Shown piece by piece: positions 9,495-18,166 of a DNA stretch of 64,000 nt; the stretch's first letter is position 1, and each line of letters begins with the position of its first letter. A program made the position numbers and the translations under genes. This stretch comes from Proteobacteria bacterium UBA1148 (lineage in GTDB: Bacteria; Pseudomonadota; Gammaproteobacteria; Steroidobacterales; Rariloculaceae). Under the pieces are notes generated by a model that worked only from the letters and a program-made list of their open reading frames with translations, did not search any database and was not told where the DNA came from. The stretch is from NCBI GenBank assembly GCA_002311835.1, contig DBZY01000049.1, positions 51,810 through 115,809 of the forward strand. Direction: 5' to 3'.

Positions 9495-9530
9495 AATAAA
9501 AAAACCCATCTCCGGAGGTACGGAGACGGG
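9495..9530 (-). terminator. trp attenuator (Rho-independent terminator in the trpE leader)
   Basis: On the minus strand CCCGTCTCCG (9530-9521), a 6-base loop (9520-9515), CGGAGATGGG (9514-9505), then seven T and further T/A bases. This is a 10-bp stem with one G-U pair and a U tract, ending about 25 bases before the trpE ATG. It sits downstream of the trpL reading frame, and an alternative partner for its 5' arm lies inside trpL (CGGAGAGGG at 9586-9578), so it fits the 3:4 terminator of a classical attenuator. Confidence 0.9.
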
Positions 9531-9562
9531 CTTGCATGATCGAAACGGACTCTTAGGTCAGA

Positions 9563-9643
9563 TTACGTGCGCAGTACCCTCTCCGCTGGCGAGCCTCGCC
9601 ACCAGCGCTGTACCCGGGAATGAATGCTTGCAGGTCCGCTCAT
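9563..9643 (-). CDS. trpL: trp operon leader peptide (tandem Trp codons)
   Basis: 26 codons, ATG 9643 to TAA 9565-9563, with two adjacent TGG codons at codons 14-15 (..VQRWWRG..). CGCTGG covering the first Trp codon (9607-9602) can pair with CCAGCG (9589-9584) as hairpin 1:2; CGGAGAGGG (9586-9578) can pair with CCCGTCTCCG of the terminator as 2:3, with one bulged G. So a ribosome stalled at the Trp codons should favour antitermination. No Shine-Dalgarno sequence lies at the right distance, and the -10 box ends 7 bases before the ATG, so the message looks leaderless. Too short for normal gene callers. Confidence 0.87.
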   Translation of the reverse strand: MSGPASIHSRVQRWWRGSPAERVLRT

Positions 9644-9650
9644 GGCGGGG

Positions 9651-9680
9651 AGTATGTCCCCAGGCGCTCTTGAGGGTCAA
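9651..9680 (-). promoter_or_regulatory. trp operon promoter
   Basis: Minus strand -35 TTGACC (9680-9675), 18-base spacer, -10 CATACT (9656-9651). Expected start of transcription is around 9644-9643, on or one base before the trpL ATG. It lies just after the stop codon of the upstream SLC13 gene (9704). No TrpR operator-like CTAG dyad was seen over it. Confidence 0.7.
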
Positions 9681-9703
9681 GCTCGCAGAGGCTCTGTTAC
9701 GCC

Positions 9704-11518
9704 CTACAGCTCATACAGGAGGGGCAGAACGACCGAGAAACCAAGCCACATGATGAGAGCCAAAGGCAACCCGACCCTGAGAAAATCGGTAGCTTTGTAA
9801 CCGCCTGCCGATAGCAGGAGCAAGTTAGTCTGATAGCCAAAAGGGGTTGCGTAACTCATGTTGGCCCCAAAGATTACCGCAAGGATGAACGGCTCCGGCG
9901 AGACTCCGAGTTGATCTGCAATCTGTATAGCAACTGGCGCGCCAATCACGCCGGTGGCGTTGTTAGAGACGATATTGGTAAAAATTGCCATGACCAACAT
10001 CAAAATACTGAGAATCACTGGTATTGGTAATCCTCCCACGCCGGCAACCAGCGATTGGGCGAGATAAAGTGCGCCACCTGTTTCGATCATCGCTACGCCC
10101 AACGCCATGCTTGCAACGATGACCATAATTACCTGTGGTGACAAAGCGCCTGATGCGTCACTCCAGCGGAGGCAGCGAGTCGCCAACATCAAACCGACGC
10201 CCGTCACGGCAGCACCAGAGATCGGCATGATGCCCAGCGCAGCCGCTAGAATCACGATTGCCATGATCGCTACGGCACGTGGTGCGCGATGGGTGTAGGG
10301 GAGGTTAGTAGTACCGTCAAGCACTAGAGTAGTGTTTGAGCGTTTTAGTTGTTCTAGCTGGGGACCGGTTCCCTGCACCAGTACGATATCCCCAGCGTGT
10401 AGGGAAGTTGCGCCAATATCGCTGGAGATTTCCTCTAGGTCGGAGCCATAGGCGCGATGAAGTGCCAGTGGTAAGAGTCCCGTTCGTTGCGCGAACCTGC
10501 TGCCTAAAAGGCTTGCGCGGTACAGCATGGAATCACGTGTAACAACAATTTCTGCTAAGTGTTGAGGTTCTTCATCGTCCTGTTCCGCTCCATGCTCGCT
10601 ATGCAAAGTGGCTCCTATTTGCTTCTCGAAACGCTTGAGGCGCTCTGGCATATCCCGAACCGCAAGCCGGTCACCTTCGCGTATCGTTACTGATGGGAGC
10701 CTGGTAACCGACAGATCTTCGCCTCGATCGATCCGATCAACACGCATCTCGTTATCGGTAAGGGCCAAACACTCGGCAAAGCTTTTTCCACAAATCGCAC
10801 TGTCTGCGTTGACGTAAAAAAGCGCACTGAAAACCCTTGGTGCGGTGTCAGACAAAGGGGCCTTCCGTTCAGGTAGAAGCCGGGGTGCTACCAGCCAGAG
10901 GTACGCTAAGCCAATGCTACCGACGATCAGGACGGGGAGAGCAAAATCGAACATCTCCAGTTGTGTAACGCCTTGGTCTGCGGCAATGGAGACAACGATT
11001 AGATTCGTTGAAGTGCCGATGGTGGTAGCCATGCCTCCCACCAGAGTTGCTAGCCCGACGGGCATCAGTATGGAGGATGGCGCGAGCTGGGTTCGCACTG
11101 CGACGCCGATAAGCATCGGTAACAACATGATGACAATAGGGGTGTTATTTAAAAATGCACTTAAAACGGCGCTAATGACTATTGTGCCAAGGCTCGCCAA
11201 ACGAGGTCGTACCATCCAGGTTCTGGCAAGAAAAATTGCTAGGGGTTGCAGTGCCCCGGTGGTTTCGAGTCCCTTACCCATGATCATCAATGCGCAGACA
11301 GCAATGAGTGCTTCATGACCGAATCCAGCAAGAAATATGGTCGGTGCCAGTACCCCACCATCAGCTTCGTATGGGTACAGTTGGAAGCTCGTGATCAGGA
11401 TGACGAGTATCGCCAGTCCCGATGCCTCCAGAGGCAGCCTGTCTCGGGTAAACAGATACAGCGTAAATCCGGTCAGTAGTAGTACGAAGATGCCATGGTT
11501 GTCGGGAAGGTTGGGCAC
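9704..11518 (-). CDS. SLC13/DASS-family permease with two internal TrkA_C (RCK_C) domains
   Basis: 604 residues. About five to six hydrophobic segments, then a soluble middle (about residues 215-405) containing two RCK_C/TrkA_C-like repeats (PSVTIREGDRLAV, SLHAGDIVLVQG), then another hydrophobic half. SAFLNNTPIVIMLLP and the paired IVSNNATGVIGAPVA are the SNT/NNTP substrate- and sodium-binding motifs of the divalent anion:Na+ symporter superfamily. Proteins of this architecture are often annotated as sulfate or dicarboxylate transporters; the substrate cannot be read here. Inner membrane. Its stop is only 24 bases before the trp -35 box, so some read-through into the trp leader is possible. 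Confidence 0.85.
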   Translation of the reverse strand: MPNLPDNHGIFVLLLTGFTLYLFTRDRLPLEASGLAILVILITSFQLYPYEADGGVLAPTIFLAGFGHEALIAVCALMIMGKGLETTGALQPLAIFLARTWMVRPRLASLGTIVISAVLSAFLNNTPIVIMLLPMLIGVAVRTQLAPSSILMPVGLATLVGGMATTIGTSTNLIVVSIAADQGVTQLEMFDFALPVLIVGSIGLAYLWLVAPRLLPERKAPLSDTAPRVFSALFYVNADSAICGKSFAECLALTDNEMRVDRIDRGEDLSVTRLPSVTIREGDRLAVRDMPERLKRFEKQIGATLHSEHGAEQDDEEPQHLAEIVVTRDSMLYRASLLGSRFAQRTGLLPLALHRAYGSDLEEISSDIGATSLHAGDIVLVQGTGPQLEQLKRSNTTLVLDGTTNLPYTHRAPRAVAIMAIVILAAALGIMPISGAAVTGVGLMLATRCLRWSDASGALSPQVIMVIVASMALGVAMIETGGALYLAQSLVAGVGGLPIPVILSILMLVMAIFTNIVSNNATGVIGAPVAIQIADQLGVSPEPFILAVIFGANMSYATPFGYQTNLLLLSAGGYKATDFLRVGLPLALIMWLGFSVVLPLLYEL

Positions 11519-11646
11519 TGGCGGTTCTTTTTTGCTTGCTTATTCCTCTAATAACATGGCTTAAAGATCATCGCCATACTTGACACCCAGCAACCGAGCC
11601 TAGAGGCTAGCGCGGCTTTGTCCAACGTTCCCAAAATGACCCGCGA

Positions 11647-13482
11647 ATGCTGAGAGATCCCGCAAATCAGGATATCTCGTTTGAGAGCTATTTAGGGGTC
11701 TTTCGATACGGCCAGAGAGCTATACGGCTGGTCTGGTCTACTCACAAAGGGCTCACAATAGCTCTTGCGATATTCACATTAACCGCCGGCGTGCTTCCGG
11801 CAGGTGTTGCCTATGTGGGAAAGCTCATAGTTGATGCCGTTGTCGCTCAGATCGGTGTCATTAATATCGGAGGTGAGGCGGAATATTCCACAGCCCTCTT
11901 CTGGGTCGTTGTGGAAGGCATTATTGTTGCGGGCTTGGTTGGTGTTCAACGCGCCATTGGGTTCTGTCAAGCGCTACTTCGAGTTTTGCTCAGTCAACGG
12001 GTCAATGTTCTCATTCTGGAAAAGGCATTGACACTGGAGTTGGCGCAGTTCGAGGATTCAGAGTTCTATGACAAGCTCAACAGAGCTCGGCAAGAGGCTT
12101 CTAGCCGACCGCTCAGTCTGGTTAATCGAACCTTCGGTCTTGCACAATACGGCATAGCACTGGTGAGTTTCGGAGGTTTGCTACTGCAGTTTTCCCCCTG
12201 GGCGGTGTTAATACTCGTTGCCGCGGGCTTTCCTGCATTTGCTGCGGAAACAACTTTTTCTGGTGAACGATTTCGCATTTTCAAGCGCCGCTCCACGGAG
12301 CGCCGAATGCTGATGTACTTGGAAATGGTATTGGCACGTGAGGATCACGCGAAGGAGGTTAAGTTATTCGCGCTTGGGAGCGAATTCTTGAGTCGCTACC
12401 GGAAGATTTTTAACCGCCTCTACGAAGAGGACCGGAAGCTTGCCATCCGGCGCGATGGATGGGGATTTGCATTGGGACTTTTCGGTAATGTCGCTTTCTA
12501 CGGCACCTATGCTTGGATCGCCATCTCGACCATTGAGGGTGCAATATCCATTGGAGAAATGACAATGTACCTGTTGGTTTTCAAGCAGGGTCAGGCGGCA
12601 GTTTCTTCGATGTTGACTTCTATCGGCGGTATGTACGAAGACAATCTGTACTTATCCAATCTTTATGAGTACCTAGAGCAGGACACTCCTAAATTGGGTG
12701 GAACAGTCAGCATTGGTTCTGACCCTGAGGCTGGCCTCGTGTTTGAGGATGTGACCTTCACCTATCCCGGGGCAGACTATCCGGCTGTCCGGAATGTAAA
12801 TCTTAAAATACGTCCTGGTCAGAGTGTGGCGATTGTTGGTTTGAATGGCTCGGGGAAGACTACGCTCATCAAGCTCATGGCGGGGCTCTATGCCCCAGAT
12901 ACCGGCACCATTTATTATCAGGGCACGGATCTAGCCGATTGGGATTCGCTAAAGCTACGAAATTCCGTTGGGATTATTTTCCAGGACTTTAATCGGTATC
13001 AGCTTCAGGTAGGTGAAAATATAGGAGCCGGTGACGTTCGTCATATGTGGGAGGATGAACGCTGGGTCGATGCTGCAACGAAAGGTAAAGCAGCGAGCTT
13101 TATCGAGAAATTGCCAGAGAAATATCACACGCAGTTGGGGCGTTGGTTTAATAAAGGTCAGGAGCTTTCTGGTGGTGAATGGCAGCGAGTCGCATTGTCT
13201 CGGGCCTTCATGCGCACGGGGGCGGACATTCTCGTTCTTGATGAGCCTACCGCGGCTATGGACTCCCAGACAGAGGCAGAAATCTTCGATCACTTCCAAT
13301 CTCTGACCGCGGATAAGATTGCAATCCTGATTTCTCATCGATTTTCGACCGTTCGCAGAGCAGAGTTAATTTTAGTCATGGACGAAGGTGAGATTATCGA
13401 GCGAGGCAGTCACGAAGAGTTGCTGGTGCTGGAGGGGCAATACGCTCGACTCTTTGAGCTTCAAGCACGAGGTTATAGATAA
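11647..13482 (+). CDS. ABC exporter, fused permease and ATPase
   Basis: 611 residues. N-terminal transmembrane domain (about residues 25-330, roughly six hydrophobic segments) and C-terminal ATPase: Walker A GLNGSGKTT near residue 400, Q-loop IIFQDFNRYQ, signature LSGGEWQRVALSRA, Walker B ILVLDEPTAAMD, and switch His in LISHRFSTV. The half-transporter presumably works as a homodimer in the inner membrane, exporting a lipid, peptide or drug; the Q-loop/signature context resembles peptide-exporter-like members. ppc follows after 37 bases on the same strand, with no obvious functional link. Confidence 0.88.
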   Translation: MLRDPANQDISFESYLGVFRYGQRAIRLVWSTHKGLTIALAIFTLTAGVLPAGVAYVGKLIVDAVVAQIGVINIGGEAEYSTALFWVVVEGIIVAGLVGVQRAIGFCQALLRVLLSQRVNVLILEKALTLELAQFEDSEFYDKLNRARQEASSRPLSLVNRTFGLAQYGIALVSFGGLLLQFSPWAVLILVAAGFPAFAAETTFSGERFRIFKRRSTERRMLMYLEMVLAREDHAKEVKLFALGSEFLSRYRKIFNRLYEEDRKLAIRRDGWGFALGLFGNVAFYGTYAWIAISTIEGAISIGEMTMYLLVFKQGQAAVSSMLTSIGGMYEDNLYLSNLYEYLEQDTPKLGGTVSIGSDPEAGLVFEDVTFTYPGADYPAVRNVNLKIRPGQSVAIVGLNGSGKTTLIKLMAGLYAPDTGTIYYQGTDLADWDSLKLRNSVGIIFQDFNRYQLQVGENIGAGDVRHMWEDERWVDAATKGKAASFIEKLPEKYHTQLGRWFNKGQELSGGEWQRVALSRAFMRTGADILVLDEPTAAMDSQTEAEIFDHFQSLTADKIAILISHRFSTVRRAELILVMDEGEIIERGSHEELLVLEGQYARLFELQARGYR

Positions 13483-13519
13483 GATCCTAGGGTACAATTC
13501 GCCGCTTCAAGAGCTTCTT

Positions 13520-16261
13520 ATGCCTATACCCTCATCAGAAACTGTCCGTCGCGCTGATATCTTTTTCGCGGGAAAGGATCAAGCACTGAAAAGAGACGTT
13601 CGACGCCTAGGGGAAATGGTCGGCGAATTGGTCAAGGAACAGGGAGGCGAAGCTCTGTTTGACTTAGTTGAAGCAGCACGTAGGGCTTCAATTGCGCACA
13701 GGGAAGGGAACATTGGTGCGCTTGAGGAGTTGCAAACGCTGCTTTCCGCTTTGGCACCAAGTATCGCGAGAGATTTTATCCGCGCCTTCTCTACCTATTT
13801 CCAAATGGTCAACATGGCTGAGAAGGTACACCGTATTCGGCGTCGTCGCGCTTATCTCATAGACGTTAAAACCCCCCAACCTCTGGGCTTCATTGATACT
13901 CTAAACAAGCTGAAAGATGCTGGTGTGGGGGCTTCGGAGGTTGAGGAAGCGTTCGGCAAGGTTTCTGTGGAACCCGTTTTCACTGCCCACCCAACTGAGG
14001 CGAGTCGCAGGACTCTCCTGAGAAAGCAACAGAATATCGCACGTCACCTTGTGGAGATGCTTGATCCTTATCTAACCCCCCAAGAAGAGCGGGCCACTCT
14101 GGGCAGGATACGCCAGGAGATGACCTCTGGGTGGCAGACCGAAGAACACCCTCAAGCACATATGCGCGTTGCAGACGAAGCCGAACACGCGTTGTTTTTC
14201 TTGACCGACGTTTTATACCAGATAATCCCCTCATTTTACGAGGGTCTCGAGGAGGCGATTGGTACGGTTTTCTCCAATAATGCTATACAGATTCGCCCGG
14301 GGACGTTGGTCAAATTTGCATCGTGGGTGGGTGGGGATATGGACGGCAATCCGAATGTGACTGCCAAAAACATTCGTGAAACTCTTGCACGTCAAAGGGC
14401 GCTGGTACTGGATCTCTACTATAACGAGTGTTTGACTCTCGCCAAGCAATTGAGTCAAAGTGAGAGTCGTGTAGATGTTAGCTCAGAGCTTAGGAATCAA
14501 AGCGAAGTCTACGCAGGGCATTTTCCGAAGGCCGCTCGCTCTATTCCAGCTAGGCACCGGGAAATGCCTTATCGAGTCTTTCTGCGTCTTGTGGCAGCGC
14601 GTTTGCAGGCGACATATGACGATAGCGCCTTCCCGTACGAATCGCCGGATGACTTCATCCAGGATATTGAGATCATTGAAGATAGTTTGCGGGCTAATAA
14701 GGGACGTAATGCGGGGTTATTTTCCCTTCATAGACTGCGTACGCGAGCAGAAACTTTTGGGTTCCACATTGCAACCCTTGACGTGCGTCAGAATGCTCTA
14801 GTTCACCGGCGAGTCATCGGCGAAGGTCTTCAGGAGGATGGATGGCTCGATCGAACTCCCGAAGCTCGTACGGTTCGATTGAAAGAGGCGCTCGAACGTC
14901 GGGAGTCACCTGCAAGCTCTTTATCATCTGAGGGGCGACGAACACTTTCAGTGTTTCAGACGATTGCCCATTGCCGACGAAAATATGGCATCAACGCGAT
15001 CGGACCGTATATCGTCAGTATGGCTCACGGTCCCGATGATGTGCTTTCAGTACTACTGTTGGCAAAGTGGGGGGATCTGGGATCTAAAGGCGCCCCTGTT
15101 CCTTTGGATGTAGTACCGCTATTCGAGACGTTGGAAGACCTGGAGAATTCTCCTACCATCATGGAAGGGCTGCTTACGGACGAAATTTACCGTTCACATC
15201 TTGATCATCGAGATTCCCACCAAATGATCATGATTGGCTATTCCGACAGCAATAAAGATGGTGGTTTGGCAGCGGCTCGCTGGACTCTACACAACGCACA
15301 GCGTGACTTGGTGGACGCGGTTGAAAAATTTGATGTGAAGCTGACACTGTTTCACGGTCGCGGCGGCACAGTGAGTCGGGGCGGTGGACGGTTACATGAG
15401 GCAATTTTCGCTGCGCCCAGCGGGGTTGTAACAGGCCGGCTCCGCATGACGGAACAGGGCGAGATGATAAATGCGAAGTATGGGCTACACACCATTGCTT
15501 TGCGATCGCTTGAGCAGACGGTGAGTTCGGTATTAGCCGTAACGGTTAAACCCCACGAGCATCCAAAGGCAGCATCAAGTTGGCGGAAAATTATGAGTGA
15601 GATTGCAACTGCAAGCCGCGCAGCCTATGGAGGCATGATTTACGATCGGTCCGAATTCCCAGCTTATTTTCGTAACGCAACGCCTATCGATGTTATCGAG
15701 CGACTGGGCATAGGTTCTCGACCGACTTCACGCGGCGATCTCGGTAGTTTGGAAGAATTACGTGCTATTCCATGGGTATTTGCTTGGACTCAGAGCCGAC
15801 TCATATTGCCAGGTTGGTTTGGACTGGGTACGGGACTCGAACACGCGCTGGCGAAGTTTGGCGAAGAGACCCTTCGGGACATGCAAGCAGAATGGTATTT
15901 TTTCAGGGTGCTCCTTTCGGATGTAGAGGTGGTGTTGGGAAAAGTCGACCTGGAAATTGCGGAGTTATATTCAAAACTTGCGGGGCCACTTCACGATATG
16001 TTCTTTCCAGCGATACATTCTGAGCACGACCGCTGCGTCGAGTTGGTGCTACAAATAACAGGTCAGACAAAACTGCTTGAGAAAGAAGATACCTTGCGCA
16101 GGGCGATTCGACTTCGAAATCCCTACGTTGATCCAATGAGTTTGCTTCAGGTGGATCTTCTAAAACGTTGGCGTGAGGGTGACCGCACTGACGATTCTGT
16201 TTTGCAAGCACTCATGGTGAGCATCAATGGTATAGCACATGGGATGCAGAACACTGGCTAG
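13520..16261 (+). CDS. ppc: Phosphoenolpyruvate carboxylase
   Basis: 913 residues from ATG 13520; the frame is open to 13388 inside the ABC gene, but those residues are not family-like. Catalyses PEP + bicarbonate to oxaloacetate, refilling the TCA cycle. Motifs: VFTAHPTEASRRTLL (catalytic His), WVGGDMDGNPNVT, GYSDSNKDGG, FHGRGGTVSRGGG (glycine loop), GRLRMTEQGEMI, and the C-terminal RNPYVDPMSLLQ...LMVSINGIAHGMQNTG. Full length. Together with gltA it feeds citrate synthesis. Confidence 0.97.
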   Translation: MPIPSSETVRRADIFFAGKDQALKRDVRRLGEMVGELVKEQGGEALFDLVEAARRASIAHREGNIGALEELQTLLSALAPSIARDFIRAFSTYFQMVNMAEKVHRIRRRRAYLIDVKTPQPLGFIDTLNKLKDAGVGASEVEEAFGKVSVEPVFTAHPTEASRRTLLRKQQNIARHLVEMLDPYLTPQEERATLGRIRQEMTSGWQTEEHPQAHMRVADEAEHALFFLTDVLYQIIPSFYEGLEEAIGTVFSNNAIQIRPGTLVKFASWVGGDMDGNPNVTAKNIRETLARQRALVLDLYYNECLTLAKQLSQSESRVDVSSELRNQSEVYAGHFPKAARSIPARHREMPYRVFLRLVAARLQATYDDSAFPYESPDDFIQDIEIIEDSLRANKGRNAGLFSLHRLRTRAETFGFHIATLDVRQNALVHRRVIGEGLQEDGWLDRTPEARTVRLKEALERRESPASSLSSEGRRTLSVFQTIAHCRRKYGINAIGPYIVSMAHGPDDVLSVLLLAKWGDLGSKGAPVPLDVVPLFETLEDLENSPTIMEGLLTDEIYRSHLDHRDSHQMIMIGYSDSNKDGGLAAARWTLHNAQRDLVDAVEKFDVKLTLFHGRGGTVSRGGGRLHEAIFAAPSGVVTGRLRMTEQGEMINAKYGLHTIALRSLEQTVSSVLAVTVKPHEHPKAASSWRKIMSEIATASRAAYGGMIYDRSEFPAYFRNATPIDVIERLGIGSRPTSRGDLGSLEELRAIPWVFAWTQSRLILPGWFGLGTGLEHALAKFGEETLRDMQAEWYFFRVLLSDVEVVLGKVDLEIAELYSKLAGPLHDMFFPAIHSEHDRCVELVLQITGQTKLLEKEDTLRRAIRLRNPYVDPMSLLQVDLLKRWREGDRTDDSVLQALMVSINGIAHGMQNTG

Positions 16262-16321
16262 ACAAGTTGTCAAATGTGTTTGCGGGGTGATTTGAGCCAG
16301 TGAATTATTCTTTCTTCAATC

Positions 16322-16762
16322 TCATCCCCAGCAATCTCGGTTTCGGAGATACACTGTCCTCGGACCGAAATCCCCGCGCGATGCACACTTTAGTGAGTCG
16401 CCGGGAACGAGAGGATGCCATGAGGCGAGTCCTCTGCCTTCCATGAGTCGCCGATAAGCACACGTAGTAGGCATCCATTTCAGGTCCTCCAAAGTTTCAT
16501 GGCTCAGCACGACGCAGTCCACAACATGTTCTAGTCGAGTTGGGTACTGTGTACAGCGGCATTCCGAAATGTTCAATAAGCGGCAGGCGACGTCGGTATA
16601 CAGTACTTCCCCTGTGTCCTCGTTTTCGAGTTTGTGCAAACAGCAGCGACCGCACCCATCACACAGCGACTCCCATTCTGATTTGCTCATCTCAGATAAG
16701 GATTTAGACTCCCAGAAAGGCTTGGACTTTGTTTGTTTTTGCTTACGGGATAATTTGGCCAT
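16322..16762 (-). CDS. YcgN-family cysteine-cluster protein (UPF0260)
   Basis: 146 residues from ATG 16762 (MAKLSRK); a longer frame to 16828 exists but would run into the divergent gene. Conserved cysteines: [39 protein letters not shown], the pattern of the UPF0260/YkgJ zinc- or iron-binding cysteine cluster family. [11 protein letters not shown] is typical of YcgN. Function is not established. Stop is 60 bases from the convergent ppc stop. Confidence 0.88.
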   Translation of the reverse strand: MAKLSRKQKQTKSKPFWESKSLSEMSKSEWESLCDGCGRCCLHKLENEDTGEVLYTDVACRLLNISECRCTQYPTRLEHVVDCVVLSHETLEDLKWMPTTCAYRRLMEGRGLASWHPLVPGDSLKCASRGDFGPRTVYLRNRDCWG

Positions 16763-16800
16763 AGATGAATAGTGTAAGCTCCCCGATCGTGTCGAGTAAG

Positions 16801-17757
16801 ATGAAAGCCGCGTTTCTTGATTTTGCAACCCTAGGACCGGGAGTAAATACTGCTTCCTTGGATAAACTGCTCCAGGTGAGTTACCACACGAACTCTAATC
16901 ATGCAGAGATCCTCGAGAGACTTCACGACAAAGAAGTCGCGCTGCTAAACAAAGCAGTTCTCGATCGGGATATCATTACAACAAGCGGAGAGCTAAAACT
17001 CATCGTACTGGCGGCGACCGGAACAGATAATGTTGATTTGTCAGCGACCGAGAAGTGTGGAATCGCTGTTTCCAATATTCGCAACTACTGTACGGATGCT
17101 GTAGCGCAACATGTCATGGCCTTGATTTTGGGACTCACTCGACAGGTTGGAGGTTACCGGGCTCTCGTCTCGGCCGGGGCCTGGCAGCGCAGCGAGGCGT
17201 TCGCTCTATTTGAGTATCCGATTAGGGAGCTAACGGGTAAGACCCTCGGAATTGTGGGCTATGGGATCCTAGGACGTGCCGTGGCAAAGGCCGCTCGTTG
17301 CTTCGGTATGGAGGTGTTGATTGCCGAGCGTATCGATGCGGAGAAAGACACTATTCGAGAAGACCGGATTCCACTCCGCAGTCTGCTCCAGCAGGCAGAC
17401 GTAGTCAGTCTTCATTGCCCACTTACGAACTCGAATCATCACATGATCAGCACCAGAGAGCTTCGTCTCATGAAAAAAGATTCCTTGTTAATCAACACGG
17501 CACGCGGAGCTTTGATTGACAGCCAGGCGTTGGTGGAAGCGCTTGATGCGGGGATCATTGCCGGGGCCGGGATTGACGTGCTGGCGAAGGAGCCGCCAAC
17601 GGATGACGAACCGCTACTTAGACCCGGTATTCCGAATTTAATACTGACCCCTCATATCGCTTGGACTGCAAAGGAATCTCGGCAGCGCGCGTTGGACCAG
17701 ATGGTAGAAAATATAACGGATTTCTTAGGTGGTGGGCGACTCAGAAGAATTGTCTAA
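16801..17757 (+). CDS. D-2-hydroxyacid dehydrogenase (glycerate/hydroxypyruvate reductase type)
   Basis: 318 residues from ATG 16801 ([14 protein letters not shown]); an in-frame ATG at 16765 is possible but lies 2 bases from the opposite ycgN start. NAD-binding [13 protein letters not shown] about residue 144, catalytic Arg in [12 protein letters not shown], Glu in [12 protein letters not shown], His in LILTPHIAW. Architecture and motifs fit the glycerate dehydrogenase/hydroxypyruvate reductase branch (HprA-like), reducing a 2-keto acid with NAD(P)H; the exact substrate is not certain. Last native-looking gene before the prp island. Confidence 0.87.
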   Translation: MKAAFLDFATLGPGVNTASLDKLLQVSYHTNSNHAEILERLHDKEVALLNKAVLDRDIITTSGELKLIVLAATGTDNVDLSATEKCGIAVSNIRNYCTDAVAQHVMALILGLTRQVGGYRALVSAGAWQRSEAFALFEYPIRELTGKTLGIVGYGILGRAVAKAARCFGMEVLIAERIDAEKDTIREDRIPLRSLLQQADVVSLHCPLTNSNHHMISTRELRLMKKDSLLINTARGALIDSQALVEALDAGIIAGAGIDVLAKEPPTDDEPLLRPGIPNLILTPHIAWTAKESRQRALDQMVENITDFLGGGRLRRIV

Positions 17758-17767
17758 AGGGCGGTGC

Positions 17768-17820
17768 GCCAGACACTCATAAACTTCTGGTCATTCGTTC
17801 GAATCCAATCGGAACCACCA
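17768..17820 (+). pseudogene. tRNA-like 3' fragment (possible attachment-site remnant)
   Basis: The 3' half has tRNA geometry: anticodon-loop-like CTCATAA (17776-17782, CAT anticodon), 5-base variable region, T-arm ATTCG-TTCGAAT-CCAAT (17793-17809, four of five pairs), then seven acceptor bases CGGAACC, discriminator A and CCA (17818-17820). The anticodon stem pairs badly, and no D-arm or 5' acceptor strand (GGTTCCG) lies upstream, so it is not a working tRNA. Such 3' pieces are left where integrative elements use tRNA genes. It coincides with the left edge of the differently composed prp block. Coincidental resemblance cannot be excluded. Confidence 0.45.
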
Positions 17821-18076
17821 CCCATAAACGACTGATACCAACGCTTTCAGCGCTTGGTGTCGATGTGCGCGCCTTTCGTGACATTGCTCTGGTGATCTTC
17901 TGGTGACCACCTAATTTGCTCATTCATCTGCGCTTGGTCTGTGTCTATTGGCACGTTTACCCCTTAATTCTCTCCTTCATACCCATGTTTGTCTCCAAAG
18001 GGGCAGGGCAGGATGCCGCCCCCACCCCATACCCATATTAACTACTGCTCACACATTTCTAGCCAAATCGGCAAAA

Positions 18077-18149
18077 TGTCTACAATATAATAAAAAAACC
18101 GCCATATTCTTGCATTATCTTTGTATCTGCCCCAATATTGTCGACAATA
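18077..18149 (+). promoter_or_regulatory. Probable prp promoter/operator region with GntR-type dyads
   Basis: A perfect 14-base palindrome TATTGTCGACAATA (18136-18149) lies 17 bases before the prpD ATG. A second, shorter dyad TGTCTACA (18077-18084) directly precedes a consensus -10 TATAAT (18086-18091). Both share the TGT-NN-ACA core, which fits the T-N-G-T...A-C-N-A operators of FCD-type GntR regulators. The likely binder is the GntR protein encoded inside the same operon; binding is an inference. Confidence 0.55.
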
Positions 18150-18166
18150 ATACGCGTGCCCCACTC

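Larger units (their letters stand above)
17758..18166. other. 409-base gap: left edge of the prp island and prpD promoter region
   Basis: The gap holds, in order: a tRNA 3'-end-like piece (17768-17820), a stem-loop (about 17836-17857, ACCAACGC against GCG-c-TTGGT, no U tract), a GC-richer stretch without recognisable coding, a TATAAT hexamer (18086-18091) and two operator-like dyads (18077-18084 and 18136-18149) ahead of the prpD ATG at 18167. No convincing protein gene seen. Confidence 0.6.

Noticed and set aside
17661..17906. Plus-strand frame over the tail of the dehydrogenase and the tRNA-like piece
   Set aside because: Overlaps a real gene in another frame, and its composition does not look coding beyond it.
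17948..18166. N-terminal extension of prpD to 17948
   Set aside because: The 73 extra codons cover the promoter and operator-like dyads and have no PrpD-like residues; ATG 18167 gives the exact family length.
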